Positions 1 to 9,594 of a DNA stretch of 64,000 bases are shown piece by piece. Under the pieces are notes generated by a model. It was not told the origin of the DNA and did not search any database. It saw nothing but the letters and a program-made list of their open reading frames with translations. Source of the DNA: Collinsella sp. An7 (GTDB taxonomy: Bacteria > Actinomycetota > Coriobacteriia > Coriobacteriales > Coriobacteriaceae); the NCBI RefSeq assembly GCF_002159335.1, contig NZ_NFHP01000005.1:178805-242804 (forward strand), in the 5' to 3' direction. The position numbers and the translations under genes are program-made. The number at the start of each line of letters is the position of its first letter. Position 1 is the first letter of the stretch.

Positions 1-146
1 ATAGTGTTCCCTCCTTGGAACAAGTCGTTATATGACGATATGGACTATAGCAAGAACTCGAGAATGAAACGTCTTATAACATCATACTTCCGGTGAACGG
101 TAGAAAACGGACGGCAGACGTTATATAAGGTTATATTTTTACCGCC
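1..146. other. AT-rich intergenic edge with repeated GTTATA-type motif
   Basis: No gene is visible. The stretch is far richer in A and T than the rest of the window. A short motif close to GTTATAWGACG appears at about 30-40, in reverse at about 70-80, and in part at about 120-131. These could be operator sites or promoter elements for a gene beyond the left edge. There is no clear terminator hairpin for ndk. Confidence 0.4.
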
Positions 147-560
147 CTACGCCTCGCCGAAGAAGCGCTCGATCTCGATCTTGGCGGTATCGGGGCCGTC
201 GGAGCCGTGGATGACGTTGGAGTTCACGTCGACGGCAAAGTCGCCGCGGATGGTCCCCGGCGCAGCGTCGAGCGGGTTGGTGGCGCCCATGAGGGTGCGC
301 ATCTTGCCGATGGCGCCCAGGCCCGAAACCACCATCTTCACCACCGGACCGCTCGTCATGAAGGCCACGAGGTTCTCGAAGAACGGCTTGTCGGCGAGGT
401 GCGCGTAGTGCTCGCGAACCACATCGGGCTCGAGCACGGCCATGTCGAGGCGCTCGATCGTGAGCCCGGAGCGCTCAATGCGGGTGATGATCTCGCCGAT
501 CTTGCGGTCGCGCACAGCGTCGGGCTTGATCATGATGTAGGTCTTCTCGATCTGGGGCAT
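147..560 (-). CDS. ndk: Nucleoside diphosphate kinase
   Basis: A 137-aa cytosolic enzyme that moves the gamma phosphate of ATP to other nucleoside diphosphates through a phosphohistidine. The length is that of the bacterial family. The active-site histidine is in NVIHGSD (about residue 118), after the family block PGTIRGDF, and the N-terminal MIKPDAV motif is intact. The start chosen is the ATG at 560 because AAGGAG lies just upstream; the open frame runs further back to 638 but that part has no family similarity. It stands alone, minus strand, next to argH. The call is safe. Confidence 0.97.
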   Translation of the reverse strand: MPQIEKTYIMIKPDAVRDRKIGEIITRIERSGLTIERLDMAVLEPDVVREHYAHLADKPFFENLVAFMTSGPVVKMVVSGLGAIGKMRTLMGATNPLDAAPGTIRGDFAVDVNSNVIHGSDGPDTAKIEIERFFGEA

Positions 561-760
561 GATGCTCCTTTCGTTATGCAGCCGCACGGTAGGCAGCCGC
601 TCTCCTCGCTTCAGTATGGCATACCGCGCCGGCGGCACACCAAAGCAGCATGCGCCCCCGCCGAAGCGGCGGCGACAGGGCAGCTTTTCTACCCGGATGC
701 TCGACGGCGCGGCGCAGCGCAGCGCCGCACACCGAAGCGGGGCGCCCCACTCAGCGCATC

Positions 761-2191
761 CTACGCAGCGCCCTCGCCCATCGCCACCACGGGCGAAAGC
801 TCCTCCACCGCTGCACTATCGGCCTCGATGCCGGCCTCCACCAGCTGCATCTGCTCCACAACCGCCGAGGGGGCCGTGCCGCCCCGCGTGGTGCGCGCCG
901 CGACGACGGCGTCGAGGTCGAGCGCGCCCACGATATCAGCATCAAAGAGGTCGCTCGCCTGCTGGAACACCTCGAGCGGGAGCTCGGCGATGTCCACGCC
1001 GCGCCTCTCGGCCTCGAGCACAAGGTGCCCCACCACAGCGTGCGCCTCGCGGAAGGGCATGCCCCGTTTGGCGAGGTAGTCGGCCACGTCGGTCGCGGCC
1101 AGATGCCCACGCGCCATCACGGCGCGCATGCGGTCGGCGTTGACGGTCCAGGTGCTCACCATGCCCTTCATGACCCCGAGGCACGCCAGCAGCGTGTGCG
1201 CCGCGTCGAGCGCACCCTCCTTGTCCTCCTGGAGGTCCTTGTTATAGGCGAGGGGCAGCCCCTTGACCGTAACGAGCAGCTGCACAAGATCGCCCACCAC
1301 GCGTCCCGTCTTGCCGCGGATGAGCTCGGCAAAGTCGGGGTTTTTCTTCTGCGGCATGATGGACGAGCCCGTGGAGAACGCGTCGGAGAGGGTGATGAAG
1401 CCAAACTCCTGGCTCGACCAGAGCACGATCTCTTCCGAGAGGCGCGAGAGGTGCACGGCCTGCACGCTGCAGGCGTACTCAAGGTCGAGGAGAAAGTCAC
1501 GGTCCGAGACGGCGTCGAGCGAGTTCTCGATCACGCGCGAGAACCCCAAGCGCTCGGCGGTCATCTGGCGGTCGAGCGGGTAGCTCGTCCCCGCCAGCGC
1601 CGCGGCGCCGAGCGGCGAGGCGTCCGCCGCATCAAAGGCGGCGGCGAGGCGTGCAAAGTCGCGCGCGAGCATCCACGCGTAGGCGAGCAGGTGGTGCGAG
1701 AAGAGCACGGGCTGGGCGTGCTGAAGGTGCGTCATGCCCGGGAGCACAGTGTCGCCCGCCTCGCGCGCCGCCTGCACGAGCGCACGACGGAGCCCCAGGT
1801 TGGCCTCCATGAGGTCGCGTGCGAGCGCCTTGGCGGCAAGGCGCGTGTCGGTGGCTACCTGGTCGTTGCGGCTGCGCCCGGTGTGCAGGCGCGCCCCCGC
1901 CTCGCCGGTGCGCCGCGTGAGCTCGGCCTCGATGGCCATGTGGATGTCCTCGTCGTTGATGTCGAAGGCAAAGCGCCCGGCATCGATATCGGCCTCGATG
2001 CCGCGCAGGCCGCGCTCGATGGCCCGAGCGTCCTCCTCAGAAATGATTCCCTGGTGGGCGAGCATGGCGGCGTGCGCGATGCTCCCGGCGATATCCTGCC
2101 GGTAGAGCGCCTTGTCCACCGGGAGCGACGCCCCGAACTCCTGCGTCGCCTCCGATACGTTCTCCTCAAACCGACCGCCCCAGAGCGCCAT
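761..2191 (-). CDS. argH: Argininosuccinate lyase
   Basis: A 476-aa enzyme that splits argininosuccinate into arginine and fumarate, the last step of arginine synthesis. The fumarase/lyase superfamily signature GSSIMPQKKNPD is at about residues 275-286, and the N-terminus MALWGGRF is typical of ArgH. The ATG at 2191 follows a GAAGGGGG-type ribosome site; the longer open frame to 2497 would run into argG territory and has no similarity. It lies about 100 nt downstream of argG on the same strand, so the two are likely co-transcribed, with a GC-rich hairpin between them. Confidence 0.97.
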   Translation of the reverse strand: MALWGGRFEENVSEATQEFGASLPVDKALYRQDIAGSIAHAAMLAHQGIISEEDARAIERGLRGIEADIDAGRFAFDINDEDIHMAIEAELTRRTGEAGARLHTGRSRNDQVATDTRLAAKALARDLMEANLGLRRALVQAAREAGDTVLPGMTHLQHAQPVLFSHHLLAYAWMLARDFARLAAAFDAADASPLGAAALAGTSYPLDRQMTAERLGFSRVIENSLDAVSDRDFLLDLEYACSVQAVHLSRLSEEIVLWSSQEFGFITLSDAFSTGSSIMPQKKNPDFAELIRGKTGRVVGDLVQLLVTVKGLPLAYNKDLQEDKEGALDAAHTLLACLGVMKGMVSTWTVNADRMRAVMARGHLAATDVADYLAKRGMPFREAHAVVGHLVLEAERRGVDIAELPLEVFQQASDLFDADIVGALDLDAVVAARTTRGGTAPSAVVEQMQLVEAGIEADSAAVEELSPVVAMGEGAA

Positions 2192-2211
2192 GGAAACCCC
2201 CTTCTCTACGC

Positions 2212-2247
2212 AAAGCGCGGCCCGCGGGACAAGCGGGCCGCGCTCTT
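2212..2247 (-). terminator. GC-rich hairpin between argG and argH
   Basis: An 11-bp perfect stem (GCGCGGCCCGC and its complement) with a 7-nt loop, flanked by AAAG and CTTT, lies just after argG in the direction of transcription. The following T-run is short, so it may only reduce read-through into argH, or protect the argG end of the message. Confidence 0.4.
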
Positions 2248-2294
2248 TAACTATATGCGAAATCTCGCTGGCGCTGCACGGCGCCCGCGGCTCT

Positions 2295-3512
2295 CTACGC
2301 GAGACCCGAGCCCGGCCCCTGCATGCGTGACCACGTGCGCGACTGCAGGCTGTGCAGCTCGATAAACCCGGGCGCCGCCTCGTGCGGGAAGGTATCGCCC
2401 TCGTCGTAGGTCGCCAGCGGCTTGGAGTAGAGGCTGTACGGCGAACGCACGCCATCCATAAACAGGCCGCCGCGGCAGAGCTTGAAGCGCACCTCACCCG
2501 TCACGTACTTCTGGGTGTAGGCGTTGTAGGCGTCGATGGCGTGGCGGTTCTGCGAGTACCACAGGCCACGATACACGGCGCTTGCCCATTCCACGTCGAG
2601 CTTGGCCTTCTCCTTGAGCGTCTCGTAGTCGAGGCAGAGCGTCTCGAGGGTCTTGTGCGCCTCGATGAGGAGCAGGGCCGCCGGGCACTCGTAGCACTCG
2701 CGGCTCTTGATGCCCACCACGCGGTCCTCGATCATGTCGAGGCGGCCGTAGCCGTTGCGCCCGGCGATCTCGTTGGCCTTGATGATGAGGTCGAGCAGCG
2801 GCATCTCCTCGCCGTTGATGGAGGTCGGCACGCCGCCCTCAAACCCGATGACCACGGTTTCGGGCTCGGCGGGGGCATCCTCGGGCGCCGCGGTCATCGT
2901 CCAGATGTCCGCCGGCGGGGTGTTCCAGGTGTCCTCGAGCACGCCGCACTCGATGGCGCGGCCCCAGAGGTTGTCGTCGATGGAGTAGGGCTTCTTCTTG
3001 GTGGTGGGCACCGGCACGTCGTGCGCCGCGGCCCACTCCATCTCGGACTCACGGCTCGTGAGGTCCCACTCGCGCACCGGTGCGATGATGGTGAGGTCGG
3101 GGTCGAGCGCGCGGATCGAGGTCTCGAAGCGCACCTGGTCGTTGCCCTTGCCCGTGCAGCCGTGCGCCACGTACTTGGCGCCGTACTTATGGGCGAGGTC
3201 CACGAGGTGCTTGGAGATAAGCGGGCGCGAGAGCGCCGAGAGCAGCGGGTAGACGCCCTCGTACTTGCCGTTGGCCCAGATTGCCTTAGAGAGGAAGTCC
3301 CGCGCGTACTCGGCGCGCATGTCCACCGCCTCGCTCGCGATGGCGCCCATGTCGAGCGCCTTCTGGCGGATCCACTCGAGGTCCTTCTCGTCCTGGCCGA
3401 CATTGCCGCAGATGGCGATGACGTCGAGGTTCTTCTCCACCTGCAACCATTTAATGCAGACCGAGGTATCGAGCCCGCCGGAGTATGCGAGGACTACCTT
3501 CTCCTTCTCCAT
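2295..3512 (-). CDS. argG: Argininosuccinate synthase
   Basis: A 405-aa ATP-dependent ligase that joins citrulline and aspartate into argininosuccinate. The N-type PPi-synthase loop SGGLDTS is near residue 10, and the blocks GKGNDQVRFE and YECPA are recognisable. Length fits the family. The ATG at 3512 (MEKEKVVLAYSGG) follows AGAAAGGAAC; the longer frame to 3650 is ignored. argG precedes argH in one minus-strand unit. An inverted repeat with AT-rich arms about 30 nt upstream of the start may be an arginine operator. Confidence 0.97.
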   Translation of the reverse strand: MEKEKVVLAYSGGLDTSVCIKWLQVEKNLDVIAICGNVGQDEKDLEWIRQKALDMGAIASEAVDMRAEYARDFLSKAIWANGKYEGVYPLLSALSRPLISKHLVDLAHKYGAKYVAHGCTGKGNDQVRFETSIRALDPDLTIIAPVREWDLTSRESEMEWAAAHDVPVPTTKKKPYSIDDNLWGRAIECGVLEDTWNTPPADIWTMTAAPEDAPAEPETVVIGFEGGVPTSINGEEMPLLDLIIKANEIAGRNGYGRLDMIEDRVVGIKSRECYECPAALLLIEAHKTLETLCLDYETLKEKAKLDVEWASAVYRGLWYSQNRHAIDAYNAYTQKYVTGEVRFKLCRGGLFMDGVRSPYSLYSKPLATYDEGDTFPHEAAPGFIELHSLQSRTWSRMQGPGSGLA

Positions 3513-3543
3513 GGTGCGTTCCTTTCTCTGTTGCGCTCTCGTG

Positions 3544-3565
3544 ATTATGCGTAAAACTGCATAAT
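3544..3565. promoter_or_regulatory. Palindrome in front of argG, candidate ARG box
   Basis: ATTATGC and GCATAAT face each other across an 8-nt spacer. The half-sites resemble the TGCATAAT-like halves of ArgR operators, and the position 30-55 nt before the argG start suits repression. The regulator is not in the window; assignment to ArgR is an inference. Confidence 0.45.
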
Positions 3566-3709
3566 TGTTGGCCTTCGAATCGCTTCTCTGTATATTACAC
3601 GATTCCAGAGCCGTCACGGGGAGTTTCTCAGTTCTCGCACAAAGTGGCACCCAATGTTTCCAGAGCGTGAACGTGCGCGGCGCGCGAGAGGCACCCGCGC
3701 ACGCAGCGG

Positions 3710-5410
3710 CTACTCCCCCGCCTCCGCCTTGGGCGCCCCAGGCTCCGCAGCGTCGGCATCCGCCGTCACCTCGGCATCCACCGCCTCAAACGCTTCGGCA
3801 TCTTCCGCCGCCCGCTCGGCGCGCGCCGCGTCAAACGCCTCCTTCATGGTCTTGTTGCCCCAGGTGAGCTTGCGGATGGTGAGGTCCTGCGCCTTGTCGT
3901 TGGCGAGCCTGAGGTTGTTCTCCGACGAGATGAGGTTGTCCTTGACCTTCTGCAGGTGCTTGATGGTAGCGTCGATCTCGTCGATGGCGGTCTGGAACTT
4001 CCGGCTCGCCAGCTCGAAGTTCCGCGAGAACCCGCCTTGGAACTTGAGGAGCTTCTCCTCGAAGTGCGTCACGTCGATGTTCTGCTGCCGCACGATCGCG
4101 AGCTCCTGCTTGTAGGCGAGGGCGTTCATCGCGGCGTTGCGCAGCAGCGTGATGAGCGGGATGAAGAACTGCGGGCGGATGACGTACATCTTGGGATAGC
4201 GGTACGACACGTCCACGATCCCCGTGTTGTAGAGCTCGCTCTCGGGCTCCAGAAGCGTCACCAGCACGGCGTACTCGCAGCCCTTCTTGGTGCGGTCGGC
4301 ATCGAGCTTCTTGAAGAAGTCCTCGTTCTTGTGTTTGGTCGCGGTCTCGTCGTTCTCGTTCTTCATCTCGAACATGATGGAGACGACCTCGTTGCCCGCC
4401 TCGTCGCACTCGCGGAAGATGAAGTCGCCCTTGGTGCCGTCCGAGGCGTCGTTGTCCTTCTCGAAGTACGCGCGCGGGAAGGCCGTCATGCGCAGGCGGT
4501 TGAACTCGGTCTCGCAGTGCTGCTCGAGCGTCTCGCCGACCATCTTGGTGGAGAGGCGCGCCTTCATGTCGCGCAGGCGCTCGATCTCCTCATCCTTGTA
4601 GCGGATGAGCGACTCGGCCGATTTGCGCGCCTGCTCGAGCTCGAGGGTGTGCGTGGCCTCCATCTGACGCTTCTCCGAGTCGCGGACGGCCTGCTCGCGC
4701 ACGAGCGCCGAGCGGGCCTCGTCGCGCTCGCGTTCCACAGCGGCGACCGCCTCGGCCTGGGCAAGCTTGGCCGCGCCCTCCTGCTCGCGAAGCTGCGAGC
4801 GGAGCCGCTCGGCCTCCTCGCGCGCCTTGGCAACTTGCTCGCCCAGCCTCCGCTCCGCCTCGGCCGCCGCCTTGTCGAGCGCGAGCGCCTGACGGTCGTC
4901 GGCCGCGGCAAGCTGAGCCTTGAGCTCGGCGATCTGGGCATCGCGGGCGGCAACGTCGTGGGCGAGCTCCTGACGGGTGGAGGCGTCGGCGAGCTTTGCG
5001 GCGTCCTTCTGCCGCTCAAGCTCGGCGGTGAGGGCGTCCACCTGACGCTGGAGGGCCGCCGCGTCCTTCTGGGCGCGCTCGCGCTCGTCGGCCGCCTCAG
5101 CACGGACCTGCTCGCGGGCCTCGGCCGCCGCCTGCTCGCGCGCGAGGTCGCGCTGCTCGTCAGCCGCGGCGAGCTGGGCTTTGAGCTCGGCGATCTGCGT
5201 GTCGCGCTCCGCCATGCCCGCCTGCAGCTCGCGCTGCGCCGTCTCGCGGGCGAGGGCGAGCTCCTGCTCCTTCTCGCGCGCCATGAGCTCCTCGCGCTCA
5301 TGCAGGTCGCGGGCGAACTGCTCGTCGCGAACCTGCCGCACGATATCGGCATAGCCCGACTCGTCCACCGTAAACGCCCGTCCGCAGTGGGGGCAGATAA
5401 TCTCGCTCAT
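3710..5410 (-). CDS. DUF2130 domain protein, coiled coil
   Basis: A 566-aa protein. The first residues MSEIICPHCGRAF form a single CxxC knuckle. About residues 25-330 are an extremely charged Glu/Ala/Arg coiled coil with repeated AQLAAADEQR-like heptads. The C-terminal part (about 330-530; CETEFNRLRMTAFPRA, DFIFRE, EMKNE) matches the DUF2130 family, which has features of a nuclease-like fold; its function is unknown. An acidic Ala-rich tail ends the protein. The ATG at 5410 follows GAGGTTGATC. It is a single-gene unit between argG and the LysR gene. Confidence 0.85.
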   Translation of the reverse strand: MSEIICPHCGRAFTVDESGYADIVRQVRDEQFARDLHEREELMAREKEQELALARETAQRELQAGMAERDTQIAELKAQLAAADEQRDLAREQAAAEAREQVRAEAADERERAQKDAAALQRQVDALTAELERQKDAAKLADASTRQELAHDVAARDAQIAELKAQLAAADDRQALALDKAAAEAERRLGEQVAKAREEAERLRSQLREQEGAAKLAQAEAVAAVERERDEARSALVREQAVRDSEKRQMEATHTLELEQARKSAESLIRYKDEEIERLRDMKARLSTKMVGETLEQHCETEFNRLRMTAFPRAYFEKDNDASDGTKGDFIFRECDEAGNEVVSIMFEMKNENDETATKHKNEDFFKKLDADRTKKGCEYAVLVTLLEPESELYNTGIVDVSYRYPKMYVIRPQFFIPLITLLRNAAMNALAYKQELAIVRQQNIDVTHFEEKLLKFQGGFSRNFELASRKFQTAIDEIDATIKHLQKVKDNLISSENNLRLANDKAQDLTIRKLTWGNKTMKEAFDAARAERAAEDAEAFEAVDAEVTADADAAEPGAPKAEAGE

Positions 5411-5584
5411 GATCAACCTCACTCTCCGCCGGCTCCGGCCGGCTGCCGCTGGAACGTCTCCCACGATACCGCTTCGTGCGGACACAAAATGTGCCAAGGG
5501 GCAAAAGGGTGTCGCACGGGCCGGAGCCTTCAACCACATGCGGGCGCCCGCCGCGCGGCCACCCCCAGGCACCTCAAACCCGCT

Positions 5585-6544
5585 CTAGGCCGCAGCGCTC
5601 GCCAACCAATCGCGCCACGTGCGCACGGTTTCGCGCAGCTCGGGGGTGTAGATGCTCCCCTGTTGCCAGATGCCCGAGAGATCGTGCATAAGCACGGCGT
5701 CGCGCGGGGTCACGTCAACGAGAGAGCCCGCCGCAAGCTCCTCAGCCGCGGCGATTCGGTAGAGAAACGTCACCGCGTCTCCTGCCACCACATACGATTT
5801 GATGGCAGGGATGCCCCCAAGCTCCACAACGGAGGCAAAATCTGCGAGCGCAAGGTCGTGCGCCGCGAGCAGCCGCTCGAGAATCTCGCGCGAACCCGAA
5901 CCCCGCTCGCGCACCACCAGCGCCCGCCCCGTCAGCCCGGCAAGCGTTGCCGAGCGAGTTATCTCCCCACCTGCTGCGCCGGTCACCGCCACAAACGGCT
6001 CGCGGGAAAGAACCTCGGCATCAAAGCGCTTGCGGTCGAACGAGCCCTCCACAAGCGCTACGTCGAGTCGCCCCTCCTCCAAGGCACGGGTAAGCTCCGC
6101 GGTGTTGCCCACGGTGAGCGAGAGACCGGCGGGAGGGCAACCCGGCGCCGCGGGGGCCACGCCGTTTGGAGCGGCATCCGTCACCACGGAGAGACTCTCG
6201 GCCACGCGCGCGACGATGCGCGGCGCCACGTAGTCCGCGATGGTGAGGGTGCAACCGAGCCGGAGCGGGCGGGCGGCATCCCCCGCACTCGCCGCCGCGA
6301 CCTCGCGCCGCAGCCGCAGCTCGTCGTTTGTCATGGTCTGCAGGCGGCATCGCGCCACCTCCCCCGCCGCGGTCAGGCGCATCGAGCGACCCTCGCGCTC
6401 AAACAGGGGGCAGCCGTAGTGAGCCTCGAGCGCATGAACATGCTGGGTGATGGCGGGCTGGGTGATGTGGAGCCTCGCCGCCGCCCGGGTATAGCTCCCC
6501 GTCTGGCACACGGCAAGAAAGCTCTGAACGCGGTAGTCGAGCAT
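5585..6544 (-). CDS. LysR-family transcriptional regulator (CysL-like position)
   Basis: A 319-aa regulator. An N-terminal winged helix-turn-helix (residues 1-60; YTRAAARLHITQPAITQHV) is followed by a substrate-binding domain that senses an unknown co-inducer. It is transcribed divergently from the YeiH-type exporter gene, a pairing that is common for LysR proteins of the CysL/YeiE group, so control of that exporter is likely. The ATG at 6544 starts MLDYRVQSFL. The 130-nt gap between the two genes holds a T-N11-A-type box. Confidence 0.9.
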   Translation of the reverse strand: MLDYRVQSFLAVCQTGSYTRAAARLHITQPAITQHVHALEAHYGCPLFEREGRSMRLTAAGEVARCRLQTMTNDELRLRREVAAASAGDAARPLRLGCTLTIADYVAPRIVARVAESLSVVTDAAPNGVAPAAPGCPPAGLSLTVGNTAELTRALEEGRLDVALVEGSFDRKRFDAEVLSREPFVAVTGAAGGEITRSATLAGLTGRALVVRERGSGSREILERLLAAHDLALADFASVVELGGIPAIKSYVVAGDAVTFLYRIAAAEELAAGSLVDVTPRDAVLMHDLSGIWQQGSIYTPELRETVRTWRDWLASAAA

Positions 6545-6557
6545 CTGCCCTCCGTCT

Positions 6558-6578
6558 ATAACAGATTGCGATAGTTAT
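6558..6578. promoter_or_regulatory. LysR-type box in the divergent promoter region
   Basis: ATAAC-N11-GTTAT, a perfect 5-bp inverted repeat with the T-N11-A spacing of LysR operators, lies only 14 nt above the regulator start and about 97 nt above the exporter start. It fits autorepression plus activation of the divergent gene. Confidence 0.55.
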
Positions 6579-6674
6579 ATAAGTATACCGCTACTGTTCT
6601 TTATAGATTGACGGAACTACCATGCCAGTAACGCCGCACAACAGCGCGCACCCGTCCCGCACAAGGAGGAACCC

Positions 6675-7721
6675 GTGGAACTCGCTCAAACCGTCCGCCG
6701 CATCGCGCCGGGCATCGTCCTCTGCCTCTTGATCGCCCTCCCCGCCTGGCTGCTCGGCAAGCAGTTCGACGTCATCGGCGGCCCGGTCTTTGCCATCCTC
6801 ATCGGCATGGCGGCCGCCCTGCTGCTCCGCGGGCGCGACCTCGCCCCGCTTGCACCGGGGATCACCTACACCTCCAAGAAGATCCTCCAATACGCGGTTA
6901 TTCTTCTCGGCTTTGGCCTCAACCTCGCCCAGATCGCCCAGGTGGGCGCCACGTCGCTCCCCATCATCGTATCCACCATCGGCGTATCGCTCGTCATCGC
7001 GTTCGTGCTCTGCCGCGCGCTCAAGATCCCCGGCAAGATCTCGACCCTCGTGGGCGTGGGGTCGTCCATCTGCGGCGGGTCCGCCATCGCGGCCACGGCA
7101 CCGGTCATCGACGCCGACGACGAGGAAATCGCCCAGGCCATCAGCGTGATCTTTCTCTTTAACATCATCGCCGCACTCGTCTTTCCCGCGCTCGGCGCGG
7201 CGCTCGGCCTCTCCAACGAGGGCTTTGGCCTCTTTGCCGGCACGGCGGTGAACGACACCTCCTCCGTAACGGCGGCCGCGGCGGCGTGGGACGGCATGCA
7301 CCCGGGCGCCAACACGCTCGACACGGCGACCATCGTCAAGCTCACCCGCACGCTCGCCATCATCCCCATCACGCTCGTGCTCGCCCTCTATCAGGCCCGG
7401 CGTGCGCGCCGTGCCGCCGAGGCGGGAGCTGCCGAGGGCGCGGGCAGCTTTGACCTCAAGAAGATCTTCCCGTACTTCGTGCTGCTCTTTGTGCTCGCCA
7501 GCATCGTGACCACCGTCTTTGCGCTGCCCGTGGCCGTGACCACCCCGCTCAAGGAGCTCTCGAAGTTCTTCATCGTAATGGCCATGGCAGCCATCGGCCT
7601 CAACACCGACCTCGTCAAGCTCGTGCGCACGGGCGGCAAGCCCATCCTCATGGGGCTCTGCTGCTGGATCGGCATCGCCCTCGTGAGCCTCGGTATGCAG
7701 CACGTGCTGGGGATTTGGTAA
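6675..7721 (+). CDS. YeiH-family putative sulfate/anion exporter
   Basis: A 348-aa integral membrane protein with about ten hydrophobic segments. It matches the UPF0324/YeiH family (motifs [44 protein letters not shown]). Family members are called putative sulfate exporters; the substrate is not proven. The start is GTG at 6675, preceded by ACAAGGAGGAACCC. The divergent LysR gene probably controls it. A GC-rich inverted repeat follows the stop but has no T-run. Confidence 0.88.
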   Translation: MELAQTVRRIAPGIVLCLLIALPAWLLGKQFDVIGGPVFAILIGMAAALLLRGRDLAPLAPGITYTSKKILQYAVILLGFGLNLAQIAQVGATSLPIIVSTIGVSLVIAFVLCRALKIPGKISTLVGVGSSICGGSAIAATAPVIDADDEEIAQAISVIFLFNIIAALVFPALGAALGLSNEGFGLFAGTAVNDTSSVTAAAAAWDGMHPGANTLDTATIVKLTRTLAIIPITLVLALYQARRARRAAEAGAAEGAGSFDLKKIFPYFVLLFVLASIVTTVFALPVAVTTPLKELSKFFIVMAMAAIGLNTDLVKLVRTGGKPILMGLCCWIGIALVSLGMQHVLGIW

Positions 7722-7781
7722 GGGCGCAGAGCGCAGCGCTGTCGCATGCCGGCCGCCCTTACAACAGGCCCCACCTAAAGG

Positions 7782-7853
7782 AAATGCGGTTCATCCATCT
7801 AAACGGCAAAAATCAGCCCCGATTTTGCCGTTCAGGTGGGCGAACCGCATTCT
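7782..7853. repeat. Dispersed palindromic repeat, copy 1
   Basis: A 72-nt imperfect palindrome. Both ends read (A)ATGCGGTTC in opposite directions and the stem continues with AACGGCAAAAATC. The outer 16 nt GGGCGAACCGCATTCT recur exactly at 24510-24525, where a similar hairpin is found. It lies between the exporter and the restriction gene. The rest of the gap (7854-8012) holds only the likely promoter of the restriction gene. Confidence 0.7.
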
Positions 7854-8012
7854 GAAAACACGAAAGTGGCCCCTTAACCACGAAAATGATTTGCTGCAGT
7901 GGGTCATCTTTCCGTTGCCGTCGGCGGCACCCCTTGCAAACTTTGTCCGCACAGTCTGGCACAATGGATAAGCTGACGCTTCGCCGGCAGCCAGCAACTT
8001 GGAGGAGGGACT

Positions 8013-9461
8013 ATGGCCCAATCTGCACACCGCTTCTCTCGCAAAGAGCTTGTCCGTCTTCTTGATGGCACCATAGGCCACACGCTTGGAGAAATTGACT
8101 CGGCCAACGTGCTCGGACGCTCCGAGCGCAACAAAGGAAATGCCGGAGCCGTCTTCGAGCAGAGCGTGCTCGGGTACCCGGCAGACTCAGATAAGCGCCC
8201 CGACCTCATCGTCGACGGCGTACCCACCGAGCTCAAGGTGACCGGTCTCGTCGCATCTCCCAAAAGCAGCCGCGGATGGCGCGCGAAGGAGCCGATGTCT
8301 ATCACCGCAGTCACCCCCGACGACATCGTTAAAGAGGAGTTCTTCACCTCGGCATTTTGGGAGAAGGCCGAGCACCTACTCATCGTGTATTACCTCTATG
8401 TTCGCCCTGGCAAAGGGATATAGTTTGCCCAGTACGCCACGTTTGAGGTCAAAGGATACGACTTTCACATCTGGAGCGAGCTTGACGTGAAGCGACTTAA
8501 GGCGGACTGGACGCTCGTACGCGACTTTGTCGACTTCGCCCTCAAGCAAAATCGCGAACGGTGGCTCCCGGAGCTTTCGAGCCTCATCAACCGCGAGCTA
8601 CTTTACCTTGACACCTCACCCAAGTATCCCAATCCTCCGCGTTTTCGCTTCAAGAACTCGTTCGTGACGGCCATCGCCGAAGAGCATTTTGGCACCGCGG
8701 GAATCGACGCTACTGCCATCACTTCGATGAAGGATATCGACAATCACCTCGCCACCTGTCGAGAGCGATTTGCCTGGAAGACCATCGCTCAAATCGCAGA
8801 GGCCCTTGGACTCAAGCTCGCGCAAGGAAAACCGGCAAAATCGCTCACCGAGCAGGCGATTGTCCAGATGCTCACGGGGCATCCAGGAAAGCTCCGAAAC
8901 GTCGAACTGTTTACCAAGGCGTCCATCACGTGCTCCTCGGTGACCATCACCACTTCCGGAAAACGCACCGAGGACATGAAGGTGGAACCTTCACTCGACT
9001 TCGACGACCTGCTCGATCCGGAAGCCTCCTTCGAGGATTCCACACTCGCTTCCCAGTTTATCGGGACCTCTATCATCTGCGCCGTCTTTGAGGAGTCGCC
9101 GCATGAGACCGACCGCATGAACAATCGCTTCCTCGGATTCAAGCGTCTCTGGCTCGGCGAGCTTTCTCAAGATGCCCAACGCCTCTGGGAAACCATCCGC
9201 GATCTCGTCTTCAATAACAAGCTGGTCGACGTACCGGTCCTTGACCGAAACGGCAAGCCAAAGCTCTCAAGAATAACCGGCCTCCCTAGTTCGGCGCCCA
9301 ACTGGCCCAAATCACGCGATGGGGTGCTGTTTTTGAGGGGCTCGGGCAGAAATGCTCGCGACAAGACCGTTTCGATCAACGGCGTACGCATGTATCGACA
9401 GAACGTTTGGGTCAAGGGCATCTGGATTGCCGAGCAACTCTCCCGCTACGAGTATCTCTAA
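8013..9461 (+). pseudogene. Sau3AI/MutH-type restriction endonuclease with in-frame amber stop
   Basis: The frame starts at the ATG at 8013 (AGGAGGG before it), meets TAG at 8421-8423, and continues open in the same frame to 9461. Read through, it gives about 482 codons, the size of Sau3AI (489 aa). The N-terminal half carries the MutH-type nuclease residues: Glu in AVFEQ, Asp in RPDL, and Glu-Leu-Lys in PTELKVTG. After the stop, FAQYATFEVKGYDFH continues the family sequence, then comes the C-terminal DNA-recognition/regulatory half. The product of 8013-8423 would be a 136-aa catalytic fragment. The next gene is the matching cytosine methyltransferase. One nonsense change, a sequencing error, or read-through could explain it; I call it broken. 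Confidence 0.8.
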
Positions 9462-9594
9462 GAGAGAAGGGGCTTCTCTCGTAAGACTGACACGGGCCAT
9501 CTGGAAAAACGGAGGGGCGACGACTCACATCTTGGTCGAGCATCAGCCTCGCCCTACAATGACAGCATTTGACACAGCAAGCGATAGGAGAAAC

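Noticed and set aside
650..2365. Long plus-strand open frame opposite argH
   Set aside because: It mirrors argH codons in high-GC DNA, is rich in His/Arg/Gly without domains, and has no ribosome site. The same applies to the long frames opposite the DUF2130/LysR genes (3956-6574), the helicase at 28855-30963, the relaxase at 33211-35568 and the defence operon.
7722..7762. Terminator after the YeiH-type gene
   Set aside because: AGGGCG and CGCCCT face each other, but the loop is long, the stem short and no T-run follows.
8487..9461. Separate gene for the second half of the Sau3AI-like protein
   Set aside because: The frame is open and family-like from directly after the TAG at 8421, before the ATG at 8487, and no ribosome site precedes that ATG. 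One interrupted gene is simpler.
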